Shown: positions 36,087 to 46,871 of the stretch, piece after piece
Layout: the number at the start of each line of letters is the position of its first letter
Position numbering within the stretch: position 1 is the stretch's first letter
Assembly (NCBI GenBank): GCA_029931535.1
Contig: JAQPZY010001638.1
Location: 5,022,001-5,086,000, forward strand
Reading direction: 5' to 3'
DNA length: 64,000 nucleotides
Source of the DNA: Margaritifera margaritifera
Lineage: Eukaryota; Mollusca; Bivalvia; Unionida; Margaritiferidae
Translations under genes and position numbers: made by a program
The notes under the pieces: model-generated
Told to the model about the DNA's origin: nothing
Database searches by the model: none
What the model saw: only the letters and a program-made list of their open reading frames with translations

Positions 36087-36651
36087 ACCCGTAAGTCTAC
36101 ACTATTATGATAAACTATTCAGAGATTTCCAAAAACCAAACCAGAATCCTGTCTCTGCATGAACATTGTAACATCCTCGATTATTCTAGTTCCATAAACA
36201 ACATACGATAGTGCACATAAGGCTGAGTTTTCTTCTAAACAAAGATGGAGAGGATTTCAGATTGTAAAAGCTATTCAAATTTATAGTATTTACATAACCA
36301 TCCAATATACATTTACTAGTTCAATTTCACAGTCAACGATGATCTTGAATGCATTTCCTTCTTTGACTCTATCCCGTTTGAAGGAAAATATCTAACAAAG
36401 TTATTAGTGCTTATTTCCACCAGATGACCTATTTTTCTTTTTGGAAATGATTTGTTTCCATTAGAATTATTGTTACACGTGCATACATTTTAAATTATTA
36501 GATAATCCGTATGCCTACGCGAGCAAGCACTCGTAAGAATAGGAAACATGCGAGCATATTAAGAAGGGTGATTCTCCGAGTCACCTTTAATATGAAAATC
36601 TTCATATTTACCCCAGTCTGTAAATAATTATACTGAATCTAGAAGAGGTGT

Positions 36652-36746
<95 letters not shown>

Positions 36747-36828
36747 CGAGATAGAGAGGTACTGCAATTTGGAGGTTGGGTTTTTAGCTATAGTTCCGGT
36801 GGGCGACAAATGATAACTCTCTAACCTG

Positions 36829-36912
<84 letters not shown>
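36030..36912. repeat. Microsatellite cluster: (AG)n, (AT)n, (TG)n, (AT)n
   Basis: (AG)n at 36030-36084, (AT)n at 36656-36686, (TG)n at 36689-36744 and (AT)n at 36831-36912, separated by unique sequence. The minus-strand 'protein' across 36639-36947 is pure microsatellite translation. Confidence 0.95.
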
Positions 36913-36915
<3 letters not shown>

Positions 36916-36929
36916 AAAGTACAAATCCT

Positions 36930-37268
36930 ACCTTGAGGCGACATCATATAATTTTATACCTTCTGGCGACATCTTTGTATGGTGAATACGTGAATATGTA
37001 TGAGTCATTACTGTATCCTTAGGGCATATTCTGTGAGGAATATCGGAAGGAATGTTAAAATGTATTAAAAATAGGTTAAACAAAAGAAATGAAAGGCATA
37101 TATTTTGTGTGGCCCATTTACTGTCGCCTGAAGGTAAAACTATCTACGTTCATGTATATGACCCTCCACTGGGCGACGTAGCATAATGGTTCACGTGTAT
37201 GTGTCGCCCTGTGGTATTTTGTATATATGTCGCTCAAAGGTAATAAATATGTGTCACTTATTGGTATC
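36930..37268. repeat. Dispersed gtcgccNNNaggta motif
   Basis: At least seven variants of gtcgcctgaaggtat occur in ~340 bp: two on the minus strand (about 36932 and 36957) and five on the plus strand (about 37123, 37164, 37203, 37228, 37253). Spacing is irregular. No known element is recognised. Confidence 0.6.
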
Positions 37269-37273
37269 ATATA

Positions 37274-37359
37274 CAGTGAAAATTCGCTATTACGACCATT
37301 AGCGGGACTAAAAGAAAGTAGTTACATAAGCGGGGTGGTCTAAATATCGGGGTTCCACT
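37274..37359. mobile_element. Short palindromic MITE, pogo/Tigger-like ends
   Basis: Imperfect inverted repeats cagtgaaaattcgctattac and the complement of gatatttagacc/ccgatatt...ccact flank ~40 bp. The termini (cagtg..., with a 'tcgctattacg' followed by 'aagcgggg') resemble those of pogo-type elements. Flanking TA is present on the left. Confidence 0.5.
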
Positions 37360-37383
37360 TTCGGAATCCATGAAGTAGTGGTA

Positions 37384-37519
37384 ATGTATGTATGTATGCA
37401 TGCATGGATGCATGCATGCATGCATGCATGTATGTATGTATGTATGTATGTATGTATGTATGTATGTATGTATGTATGTATGTATGTATGTATGTATGTA
37501 TGTATGTATGCATGCATGC
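37384..37519. repeat. (TATG)n/(CATG)n microsatellite
   Basis: About 34 tetranucleotide units, with CATG variants at both ends and TATG in the middle. Confidence 0.98.
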
Positions 37520-37639
37520 GTCTACAAATATATTGATAAATAATTTGATCGGAGACAAAGAAGACATTCAGAAAGTTTATGATTCAACATTTTGGGGAGC
37601 TATGATTAATGAGCTAACTGAGTTTGGAAACATGACACC

Positions 37640-38275
37640 GTGCTTGGGTGGTTGGGCTTTGTCGACATAGAGAAGTCAATAGCGGTGAATTTCCTTTTTC
37701 GTGATGCCATGTTAAATATCAATTGTTGTATAACACAATCATGCTGTGTGCGATGCCGCATGAAAACTAGTACTGCAAATCCAACGCGGGTTCAAACACG
37801 TAATGGTAGAGCTGCGATCACTGGAACTTGTGTTCGATGTGGAGCAAATAAAGATTTCGTTCATAAGAACCCGCGGGTTTTAAAAAAAGTCTCCGGCAGT
37901 GCCGTCACTGCTGCGTTAGCGAAGCAACCCGGAACACAAAGAAGTAAATATCCTGGTGAAAAACATATCCCCGGATACAATTGCGGCGGGCCTGGAACAA
38001 GGCTGGATATACGACTTGATTCTAACAACCAACCAAAGCCTGAAAAAGCACATACAAACCGCGTCGATGCTGTATGTTACCGACATGATCTTGTTTATAA
38101 AGCATCAAACGATATACGTGCACGCCAACGTGCCGATATAGATCTCATCCATGACTTGAACGCACTATATCCTACGCTAGGAGAAAGATTCACCAGATGG
38201 CTCATCAAAGGAGGTATGAAGGCTAAGATTCTCATTGGTAGACAAAGTCCACTCATTGGAGGTACAGCATATTGA
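37640..38275 (+). CDS. Polinton/adintovirus PLA2-like protein with N-terminal zinc ribbon
   Basis: Endogenous copy of a virus-like Polinton gene. The open frame has 211 codons; the likely start is the internal Met24 (37709), just before the first domain. A four-Cys zinc-ribbon-like module has CVRC at residues 36-39 and CVRC at 64-67. A basic linker follows, then a phospholipase A2-like domain from about residue 108: a Gly-rich loop (CGGPGTRLD, 115-123) and the catalytic His-Asp pair at 149-150 (CYRHDLVY). In parvoviruses a related domain helps virions leave endosomes; for Polintons the role is inferred. No stop or frameshift interrupts it, in contrast to its neighbours. The integrase remnant starts 4 bp downstream on the same strand. 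Confidence 0.85.
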   Translation: MLGWLGFVDIEKSIAVNFLFRDAMLNINCCITQSCCVRCRMKTSTANPTRVQTRNGRAAITGTCVRCGANKDFVHKNPRVLKKVSGSAVTAALAKQPGTQRSKYPGEKHIPGYNCGGPGTRLDIRLDSNNQPKPEKAHTNRVDAVCYRHDLVYKASNDIRARQRADIDLIHDLNALYPTLGERFTRWLIKGGMKAKILIGRQSPLIGGTAY

Positions 38276-38279
38276 TATA

Positions 38280-39240
38280 ATGAAACTAGCCGCGATCTAC
38301 TACAGTCCGCGCAGTTATTGGATGGGCGAGGCTGCTGTTGTAAAGTTAGCGAGCGCGGCAAAGGTCACCAACGGGGTTGCTCGAGCATGGTTAGCGAATC
38401 AAGCGCTGTGGCAAATTTACCTACCCGCGCCAAGAACGATTTCCCATGAATGATTTGATGTGAAAACGCCCAACGAAGTCCATCAGACTGATCTTTTGCT
38501 TATTCCACATGATTGGGTACGCGGACGTACATAGAAGTACGCGTTAAACATTGTTGATGTTGCCAGCAGATACAAGGAAGCGGAGCCGCTGACGTCTAAA
38601 GATTCAACAAACGTCGCAGATGCGCTTAAATGTATTTATACAGAGTCGCCGCTAATATGGCCATGGCTGTTGCAAGTGGTTCCGGGCAAAGAATTTCTCG
38701 GAGCCATCGCTGCGTTGTTAACAAAATATAAGGTGCTGGTTCGTGTTGGACATGTTAACATACATCGCGACCAGAATATTGTGGAATTATTTAACCATGT
38801 TCTGACATCAGTACGCGCAGGAAATATTACTGATGAATCGTGACGCAAGGTCTCGCGAATGGGTAACATGACTTCCATCAGTCATAGAAGCATTAAACAA
38901 TGAAAGCAGACGCAGTATTGGGTTAAAACCTGCTGAGGCAATTCGACAGAAGACTGTCACCGTTATCTACAAAATGATTTCACAACCACCGCCGTTAGAC
39001 CCAGTCGGAAACAATTTCGTTCGGGACCTGTATGCACCGAGGAAGATAGAAGGCGGGCAACATCGTGCTACAGACCCAGTATAGTCCATCGATGTATTTT
39101 ACAATCTCGGACCGGATTGATACTCCGAGGCAACCAACACGTTACCATTTGGCGGGACCAAAGCCTCCTAGTAGAGCACTTGTGCGAGAGTAATTGCAAG
39201 TCGTTCCCGCGGACACGGAACTACCGCCAAGTTTTTTTTT
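38280..39240 (+). pseudogene. Decayed Polinton integrase (rve family)
   Basis: Starts with ATG at 38280 (MKLAAIYYSPRSYWMGEAAV), then a helix-turn-helix-like N-terminal part and AWLANQALWQIYLPAPR. The first stop is at about 38453. Beyond it, in shifting frames, are the rve core pieces: TPNEVHQTDLLLIPHD (first catalytic Asp), VDVASRYKEAEPLTSKDS and IHRDQNIVELFN (catalytic Glu). At the position where the family has the second Asp (before Pro-Gly-x-Glu-Phe) the codon reads Val. Several stops and frameshifts make it non-functional. It faces the polymerase remnant tail to tail. Confidence 0.85.
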
Positions 39241-39361
39241 TTAAATCGAAAAGAGATTCACGATCGCGTGATGCCCGTAAGCGTAAGTAGTGATTCCACC
39301 ATGGAAAATCCACCGTTTGTTGTCAAGCGGGGACAAACTTATTTAGTACAACGGTACACAC

Positions 39362-40019
39362 CTATCTAATCTTTCTTTGACAGATAAGATTTGCTGTCTG
39401 TGCGAATTCGCGTCGTTGCTGCAAACATTCCACACGCATATCGTGCCGGAGATCCTTTTGCACAATCATTCGTCGAACTCCTTTTGCCTTTTTGATGTTT
39501 TTCGAGCCATCAACCACGATCGAATACATTTTGGGGCCCAGTCCCACGTATTCCTCAATAGGCTTAAACCAGCACTCATCCTTGAGTTTTCCTACGACTT
39601 TCTTGTGGGTGTTACTAAGCAGTGGATGATCTTTCGGATACTCGTTGGTGTCAAGCTCATTTACCAGCAATGCCTCACACATGTCTGCGCAGACATCTTT
39701 GGTAGTTACATGCAGTAACAAACAAACAAATCAGTATCCGTGTATAGTATTTTAACTCTGTCGCCATACAGCGGCTTGATCTTTTTGTAAAAGAATTAAT
39801 GCATCGAGAGCTTCAAAATATCCAACACAGACGCACCAACATAGATTGGTTCTGTCAGCTTTAGTTTCGATATTTTGTTGTGCACGGCTATGAATCCGCA
39901 GCCAAATATTTTGTGTGATTCAAATGCCGGGTCCACGATGAGCCTTCGAAACTTGTCCTCTTCAGTTTACCCGGACAAGGTCAACGCGAATACGTTTTCG
40001 TAATTTCTCCATAATCTTA
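39362..40019 (-). pseudogene. Polinton protein-primed DNA polymerase B, C-terminal fragment
   Basis: Read leftward from 40019: MEKLRKRIRVDLVRV, FRRLIVDPAFESHKIFG, LTEPIYVGASVLDILKLS, FFYKKIKPLYGDRVKILY, then the palm motif C as TDTDL (about 39746-39726), and the C-terminal segment YPKDHPLLSNTHKKVVGKLK (start of a stretch open from 39721 to 39362). There are in-frame stops near 39796 and 39977 and a frameshift. The right end coincides exactly with a solo LTR; the protein continues on the other side of it at 40709. Confidence 0.88.
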
Positions 40020-40335
40020 TGTTACGACGCTAGGTCTTAAAATAATGTAACATAAAGAAAGTGAAACCGACAATGTATGTAAAACGAACAAACAATTCAT
40101 TTCTCTATTATTAAAATGAAAATTCAAAAGACGCCTACAATTTGTGAATCAAATTCCAAATAATTATAAATGTTCTAAACACAAGTCAGAAATTACAGAA
40201 TGATCCGAATGAATGAATGCTATGATGCTATGAAATGAATGAATGTTCCGAATGAACGAATAGTCTTGAATGTCCTGATATACCACAACGATGCAATTCA
40301 GAATATCTTTGGGAATGTCCACAAATATCCAAAAG

Positions 40336-40403
<68 letters not shown>

Positions 40404-40708
40404 ATAGGTTAATGAGCACTTATTGTAATTCCAATGAATGTTCAAATAAATAATTCCTTTCGAATTATGTCTGCTGCACAACTATAAACTCTGATCAAAA
40501 GCAGATTCCCAAGGACTGATTTTAAAACAGGAATGAATAAATGCGTATCAAGTCTCCATTATAGAAACATCTTCTAATGATCCACAATGCAACAGAATGT
40601 GCGTCGTTGTTGTGGAAAAACCCAAACTAGTTATTAAAGTGCAAATAAGTACAGCCTTACCATAATGGACAAAGTTAAGCACATATTATAGATACAATAT
40701 ACATAACA
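40020..40708 (-). mobile_element. Solo LTR (Gypsy-like) inserted in polymerase B
   Basis: A 689-bp segment that on the plus strand begins tgttacgacg and ends acataaca (TG...CA). It is bordered by ctta (40016-40019) and cttg (40709-40712), a 4-bp target duplication with one mismatch. On the minus strand its 3' part is related to the LTR at 41269-42085: both contain ttggtttcactttctt-like sequence and end gtcgtaaca, and both carry an aattttcattttaa block. An (AT)n tract (40338-40401) has expanded inside it. The frame 40164-40481 is an artefact. Confidence 0.85.
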
Positions 40709-41003
40709 CTTGCCGAAAACAGCATTATTCATAAGTTTGAAAAAGTTTTTCACAAACTCATTGGTTGCCGCGGTACGCCAGTCCGTATTCATTTGTATGT
40801 AGGGCAGAATCCATGCGCTCAGGCGAAACTGTAACACTTGGTGGACTTTGCACATACGTTTACCCAATCGCAGATATAACTGTAAATTACGTACGTGTAT
40901 TACGTAGTTGCTCTTAGTTCTCAGGTTCGAAACAAGCTTGACGCACACTGTAAACTTGCGGCGGTATCGTTTATAATCCCGCCATGATACTCCCCTTACT
41001 TTC
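40709..41003 (-). pseudogene. Polinton DNA polymerase B, upstream fragment
   Basis: Minus-strand continuation of the same polymerase: YVIHVRNLQLYLRLGKRM, VHQVLQFRLSAWILPYIQMN, and ATNEFVKNFFKLMNNAVFGK, the conserved palm motif that ends at the LTR boundary. To the right, similarity stops at about 41000, where Gypsy sequence on the opposite strand begins. The N-terminal exonuclease and terminal-protein regions are not in the window. Confidence 0.88.
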
Positions 41004-41268
41004 ATCAACAAAATGAAAGATAAAAATCGGAGATTGTTGAGATGGAGTTTAATATTGCAGGAATATAACATTGACATCAGACACATCAGGGGAAAAGACA
41101 ACGTGAATGCAGATGCACTCTAACGTGCATAGAAATGTTATATTGCTTGATGTAATTAAGTTCAGTATCATAAAACATCTTCCTACGTAATTTTTGTTAT
41201 TATAGTATTAGATGCATATTCAAAAGAAAGCTTTATTGCATAAATCTTTCTTTTTCTTTATGAGGGAA
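41004..41268 (+). pseudogene. Gypsy retrotransposon RNase H C-terminal fragment and 3' untranslated region
   Basis: Plus-strand frame RRLLRWSLILQEYNIDIRHI, then RGKDNVNADAL up to a stop at 41121. This is the characteristic end of the RT-RNase H region of Ty3/Gypsy elements. About 140 non-coding bases follow, with a purine-rich tract tgagggaa (41261-41268) directly before the LTR, the expected position of a polypurine tract. No integrase lies between RNase H and the LTR. Everything upstream is lost at the junction with the Polinton polymerase. Confidence 0.8.
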
Positions 41269-42085
41269 TGTGCTATGTATGATGTTTATATCATATTGTA
41301 AATATTTTAGGAAATTATAAATGTTTCTTGACTTTAATATTTGTTTAAACCTTAATGTTGTTTATCAGAAAAACATGTTTACCTAGTGTCCTTGAATTAG
41401 GTTGTTTACTTAAGATTTGAGTTCAAGCATAGATTTGATAAACACGATGTTTATTCAATTTGAGGTCAAGGTTGATTTTGTTTACAGATAAAACTGGAAT
41501 TCCCTTAGGAGTTATGTGTCAATGGTCACACATACATTTATTATTCTAGAATGTTCTGTCATGTGACCTATCTTTATATATACCATGTTTAGTGGACAGT
41601 TTTTCAGTTTCGACATTACCATCAGTCATGTAAAGAGCCATTACAGTTGTGGAAAGTCATTCCAAATTCTGAGAGAGGAATTATTTAAAATATTCATTGG
41701 ATTATAAAAGTGCTCATAGATTTTTGGATTTGGATTCTGAATTGATGATTTGGTGATTTATGTGAACTTATTCAAAGATATTTTGGAGTACTTCATTTTG
41801 ACATATCAGCACATTAAAGACTACTGGCACCTCAGGACATTAAAGACCATTGGCACATCAACACATTCAAGGACACAGCCATTCATTCGGAACATTCTAT
41901 ATTTAGGACTTGTGATTAGGACACTAATTATTATTGGATTATTTGGATTTTAAGACACATTACTGTAAGTGTCTTTTTAATTTTCATTTTAATTATCTAG
42001 AAATAAATTGCTTGTTGATTTTTACTAGATTTATTGGTTTCACTTTCTTTCTGTTACATTTTTCTTAGACCATAGAGTCGTAACA
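41269..42085 (+). mobile_element. Gypsy-like 3' LTR
   Basis: Begins tgtgctatgt right after the purine tract and ends gtcgtaaca. It contains a TATA-like ctttatatatacc (about 41571) and an AATAAA polyadenylation signal at 42002-42007 within the region shared with the inverted solo LTR at 40020-40708. The matching 5' LTR is not in the window. Confidence 0.8.
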
Positions 42086-43300
42086 TATATAACTCTATAC
42101 TTAATATATAATATTATCTTAATTATTGTTAAATCTTACACACACGTTCCTACATATAAAACCCATTTTCTAAAATTGACACGTGTACATGTTATTCTCT
42201 GACACATTCCAGGAAAAGTAAAATCACAAGAAATGTCAGTGTCATTGTAAATACAATATATACGGAACCATGCATGTTTCTACGGGGAAATTGCTGTCTG
42301 AGTCAGAAGCTGAATATTCGGTAATAAAGATAAAACGTACCATTCAACATGTTTGTTCTCATATATTTTAGACAGAACGTGAATATTCCGTTGTAATAAA
42401 TGTTGTTTCAATGAGAATTGAGTGTATATTTTGTAGTTTGTCAACGATCTGAGAGAAGGATATCTTTTTTTTTCTTCCTCCGGATACTTTAGTATGAAAG
42501 AAAAATAGAATATTGCTTTATAATACGATATAAAAATATTTTCAATTCATCAGTATGTAATGCATGGTTCAAAGGTATCATAAAACTAATCGAATTCACA
42601 TAAGCTGCGACTTGGGCCCCTGTTTAACTTTTGGCCCTACACTACAAGTATTCTATCGCAGCTAGTAATATATTGCCACGGAAACATCAATTACCAGTAT
42701 TGCTAACCAGGCCTAAATTTCGCACAGCTTTGATTTGCGACTATTTTTTTTTAAAAAAGCAAAAAGCACTTTAAATAGTGATACTGTTAATATTATGTAA
42801 AAAGAGGAATAGTTTTAAAAAATTACTGAAAAGAAACATTAACTAATTTACAACTTTCAGAATCTCAGGACCACATGGGTTCTGGCACATGCTATATGCA
42901 CACTTTCCTACCTAGACTCATGAAACTTGAGGAAGGGAAAGCATCTTGATAATTACTTCACCCTTGTTGCAAAAAGAAATCTCTTTGACCTATATTTCAT
43001 GTTCTGTGACTTTGTTGAGATTTTACGTTTAAAGTTAATTTCGTGTGTACTGTTCATTTTAGGGTTATGAAGCTTTATAACTAGATGCATCTCTGACAGT
43101 ACCACACCTTACAACCAAAAGTCACTGACCTAATCTTATGCTTTACTTGCATAATTCATTATTTTTGTTTAGCTCATGACGACATAGCTTTTTGCATGCT
43201 GTGTATATACTAGTCTTCACAGAAGTAGCTTTATGACAGTGCAGTTGAAAGTAGGAATACATGTTTATTCAATGGTAAAATTTTAATATTTATAACTATA
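42086..43300. other. No gene recognised
   Basis: AT-rich sequence without supported features. The Polinton polymerase does not resume here, so the Gypsy fragment is not a simple insertion with both flanks preserved. Confidence 0.5.
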
Positions 43301-43759
43301 GTATGGGCCCATTCCATTCTGAATCAAAAACCACCTTAAGTCTTCGAAAGTATTTACCTGGGCCAGTTATCATCTAGCTGACGATTATTTAATCCCTTTA
43401 TACCTTACAAAATTTCAAATCAAGCCTTGTTCCGTCTCCGCAAACATTTTTAATTTGGAAAAATAAAGTTGTTAACGGCGAGTGCAATGTTAAAGAAAAT
43501 GCTATTTATAGTACAAGCACTGCCTAATACATTTTTATGATTCAGATAATTTTTTTCACTGTCGTTTCGTAGCCTTTATTTTAATATTACTGATTATAGC
43601 GGATGGTATTGTGCACGTTTTATACAGTATAAATGTACCTACTTCTTAGTTTTACCTGCGGGAGAATCCGCGTCGTAACCATGCACCTTACGACGTGTAT
43701 ATATATATCCTTTTAAAGACCGAAGGTGGTGTACGATTCAGAATGGAACTGGCCCATAC
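43301..43759. mobile_element. 459-bp Tc1/mariner-type MITE
   Basis: The left end gtatgggcccattccattct (continuing gaatcaaaaaccacctt) matches the reverse complement of the right end, gtatgggccagttccattct (continuing gaatcgtacaccacctt). The terminal inverted repeat is about 40 bp. TA flanks both sides (ctaTA and TAcag). No transposase is present. Confidence 0.85.
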
Positions 43760-44750
43760 TACAGATATTTATGCTGTGATAGGTTACTCTTAGTAGGTTA
43801 AATGTATATTGTACATGTAAATAAGTACATATTAGAAGAATGCACTGCATGCATTTCAGCTGTAGTGGCTTCTAGGGTGGACACTAATAACAGTTTCTGA
43901 ATCTGATTTTTGTTAACAATAATTTGAAGAAGAAAAAAAAATACCCTTTGGTTTTTATCAGCTCATTATGGTTTGTCTGCTTTGATATCACAGAAAGGAA
44001 TGTTCTTTATTGTTTTATGTATTTTACGCCCTGTCACAAGGGCCAGCAGTTTGTAGGTCAGGATCACTTTGGCAGGAACTTATTTTCTGCATGGCTGCTG
44101 GAGACTACGAAAAGCTTCCCAGCTAACAATTCAGCGTTGTAACAATGTTGCAGCAATGTTGTTTCCTAATTATGGCAATGTTGTTATATTTGGTTGTGGC
44201 AACATGATTTGGTTAATTTGCTGGAATGTTACTTTAACGTTGTTGCTTAACGTCATGATAAAACATTCATACAACCTCCCGAAAACGTTCAAAAACAGTG
44301 AATAATGAAAGCTACTTTGTGTTTGTAAAAACACATGTGTCCCTCTGTTGTAAAACAGATTCAAATATACAATTAAACATTACAAAAATAACTTAACAAA
44401 TTATGTATACCCTAAACCTACACAAATCTTAGTTCCAAAGGTTGTAAAACAAATACAAGTTTCAAAAAGTGTTATTATAGCCTGTAAAATCACATTGTAC
44501 CTTATATAAATGCATACCAGCATGCCTACTAAGTTTAATTGGTCTATCTCAAGTGATTTGTGCATAACTGCACTAATAAAACATTTTCTTAACAAAATCA
44601 AAGTTTCAAAAGTTCAAACTTACATTTTTTCTTCTGAAAGTTGAGTAATAATTCTGAAAATGCAAAAAGATTTTTAATATGTGCATGAAAATATATTTAT
44701 GCCACATACATTAAAATTAAGATGACTCTTAAAGTGTTTGTATAAAGCAA
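43760..44750. other. Non-coding, with part of a cccagctaaca element
   Basis: From 44118, cccagctaacaattcagcgt and repeated gcaatgttg/acgttgtt motifs resemble the right end of the element near 52600-52865 (acgttgcagaaacgttg, then tgttagctggg). The far terminus of this copy is not recognisable. Short frames here are not supported. Confidence 0.5.
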
Positions 44751-44781
44751 TTTGATATACCAATACTGTTGGTATATCAAA
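44751..44781. repeat. Perfect 13-bp hairpin
   Basis: tttgatataccaa and ttggtatatcaaa separated by tactg. No T-run follows and the context is eukaryotic, so it is not read as a terminator. Confidence 0.9.
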
Positions 44782-45027
44782 TGTGATTCGCCCATGGTGC
44801 GTGAATACGCATATATATAAATATTGTTTCAACAGTCGGTTATTGCTTCTATACTCTCTAGATCAGTGATGAATTTCCACTTATTAATTATTATCGACAT
44901 AAGAAAATAACGAGACAAAATATTAATAATCCCCGTTTTCTAAATAAATTAAACATGATACACAATTTCATTGAAATCCCCTCTGCTTTCCCTTTTATAT
45001 ATATATATCTCTCTCTCATGCATAATC

Positions 45028-45031
<4 letters not shown>

Positions 45032-45098
<67 letters not shown>

Positions 45099-45541
45099 TG
45101 AGTTGGATGAAACCCTTGAACTTGAACTTACACCAAGTAACATACAAGAACATGGGTCGTCGTAACGGCATGCTTACACTTTTCATGGGATTTGTCTACA
45201 GTGTTCACAATACCAATGATACAAAGTTGCAATCGCCAGTCGAGACTGTACGGTAAATTTCTTGGTTGGGAGGCACACACGTACTGTAATCTATTTATTG
45301 CTTTTTTTTTTTTTTTTTAAACCCATATTAAAAATATTAAAATGTCCGAAGGCCGCTCTCATCCCCCTCCCCCCTCCCCACCCTTTCTCTGTCTAACTGT
45401 GTTGGTTGGTCAGGCAGCATCGACTCACAGAGAAACATAGGGATGGAAAATTTTAAAAAATCTTATGCTTAGTCTCCCTAAACCCCTTTCCCCCTCTTTC
45501 TCTCTATGTTGGTTGGTCTGTCTCAGTATATCAGTTTTACC

Positions 45542-45602
<61 letters not shown>
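45032..45602. repeat. (GA)n and (CT)n microsatellites
   Basis: (GA)n at 45032-45094 and (CT)n at 45546-45602, about 450 bp apart in opposite sense, so their transcripts could pair. The open frames across them are artefacts. Confidence 0.95.
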
Positions 45603-45605
<3 letters not shown>

Positions 45606-46770
45606 GACCATCGTCGGAAGCTACGGGCGAAAATCCGTGAAAATTACGAGCGTAGCGGATTTTCGACTGTCATGCGACGATGTCTCTGGACCTATGAAAG
45701 ACGGTAAAATTTACAGATGAACCGACCAACGGAAAGGGGAAAGAGAGAGATGGAGGATAAAACCAATCTTATGGTCGGTAGCAATGTTAATTAAAGCATA
45801 ATAAAGACTTAGATCAACTGTAAATCAACTTTAATGTTGAATTAACTTTTGTTGGCACGTCATTTAGCTTAGTCTATATTCCACACTTGTTTCAATATAT
45901 TCAGTGTTCAAGAAGCTAACCATGCTGTGTTTGTAGTGCTCTACTTTCTTCACTTAAACCATCTTTCATGTTTAAATCATAAGTGTGTCTTATATTAATT
46001 TGATCAAAATGAATGAATAGAAGCTAAAAAAAAAAAAAAAAAAAAAAGAAAAGAAGCAACTTATCAATTTGCAAAGAGAATAGTGATAGCCTCAATATGT
46101 TCTAAACTACACTTTGTAGCGGTCACACTGGGCAGGGATGTGAAGAGTTCACTCCGTCAATACACAGGTTTCCTGCAGTCAATCTTAACTCCGTTGGAAA
46201 TACAAGTAAGTTTATTTGTATGTGAAATACTAAATTACATTTGTCAACTTAAGTTGTTTTTGTTAAAACAAAACAAAAAAAAAAAAAAACAAAAACAAAA
46301 AAAAAAACCTATTAATGAACCTCTAGTGGTGGATGGTCAAACAGATGGGTGGACAGGATGACATTTAGATTGTCGAGATGCAAGCAGTGGAGGTACATAA
46401 TGAAATTCACTAAATTGAGTACAATGTTCAGATCATCTCATTATGATGGGGAACATGCCTTCTGAACTTGTTTGCCAAGATCAAGCTGTTTATGTGTAGT
46501 TGTTTTAACATGTTTTGCACGCAAACATTCTTTACTGTTGATGGCATGAAGGCCTGTCCAAATACCCTACACAAGCAATGGAAATTTACTTGTAAAATAT
46601 AATTGTTGTCAATACAATTTGTTTCATGTAGTTTTGTTAACAAGTTTTACAATCTTTACATGTCGAAGGTATATACATTTATATTTAAAATGAAATAAGG
46701 AGTAGTATAAAAAAAAAAAAAAAAAAAAAAGAAAAAGAAAAAGAAAAAGCAGAATCATTTCTACTATGAC
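45603..46770. other. Non-coding, several poly-A tracts
   Basis: A-rich runs at 46026-46047, 46276-46308 and 46711-46750. This lies downstream of the 3' end of the minus-strand gene. Confidence 0.5.
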
Positions 46771-46776
46771 TTTATT
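46771..46776 (-). promoter_or_regulatory. Polyadenylation signal of the three-exon gene
   Basis: AATAAA on the minus strand (tttatt on the plus strand), 24 bases beyond the TAA at 46802-46800. The position fits cleavage about 15-25 bases further left. Confidence 0.6.
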
Positions 46777-46799
46777 TTCTTTTGTTCATTTTGTGGAAT

Positions 46800-46871
46800 T
46801 TAATAAGCTTCTGTGTCAGAATCTGTATCCTGGAAGGTCAGTATGAGTCTTCTTCCTGTTCTTCTCAGGAC
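46800..46871 (-). CDS. Unrecognised small gene, last exon
   Basis: A 3' splice site aatttgcag ends at 46872. Joined in phase with exon 2, the first codon is completed by G and is followed by TCC and a TGA at 46868-46866, giving a very short tail. If splicing uses the next AG (ending 46864) the frame stays open for 20 more codons (RTGRRLILTFQDTDSDTEAY) to TAA at 46802-46800, right before the polyadenylation signal. The longer version looks more protein-like, but the first acceptor is the stronger. Both may be used. Function unknown. Confidence 0.5.
   Translation of the reverse strand, partial: VLRRTGRRLILTFQDTDSDTEAY

Noticed and set aside
36639..37567. Frames of about 70-100 codons made of Tyr-Ile, His-Thr or Met-Tyr-Val-Cys repeats
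   Set aside because: Pure microsatellite translation.
44751..44781. Rho-independent terminator
   Set aside because: A perfect hairpin, but in eukaryotic DNA, without a T-run and with no gene ending nearby.
45029..45256. Plus-strand frame containing MGRRNGMLTLFMGF followed by gtaaat
   Set aside because: The donor is weak, the upstream part is a (GA)n translation, and no downstream exon with matching phase was found.
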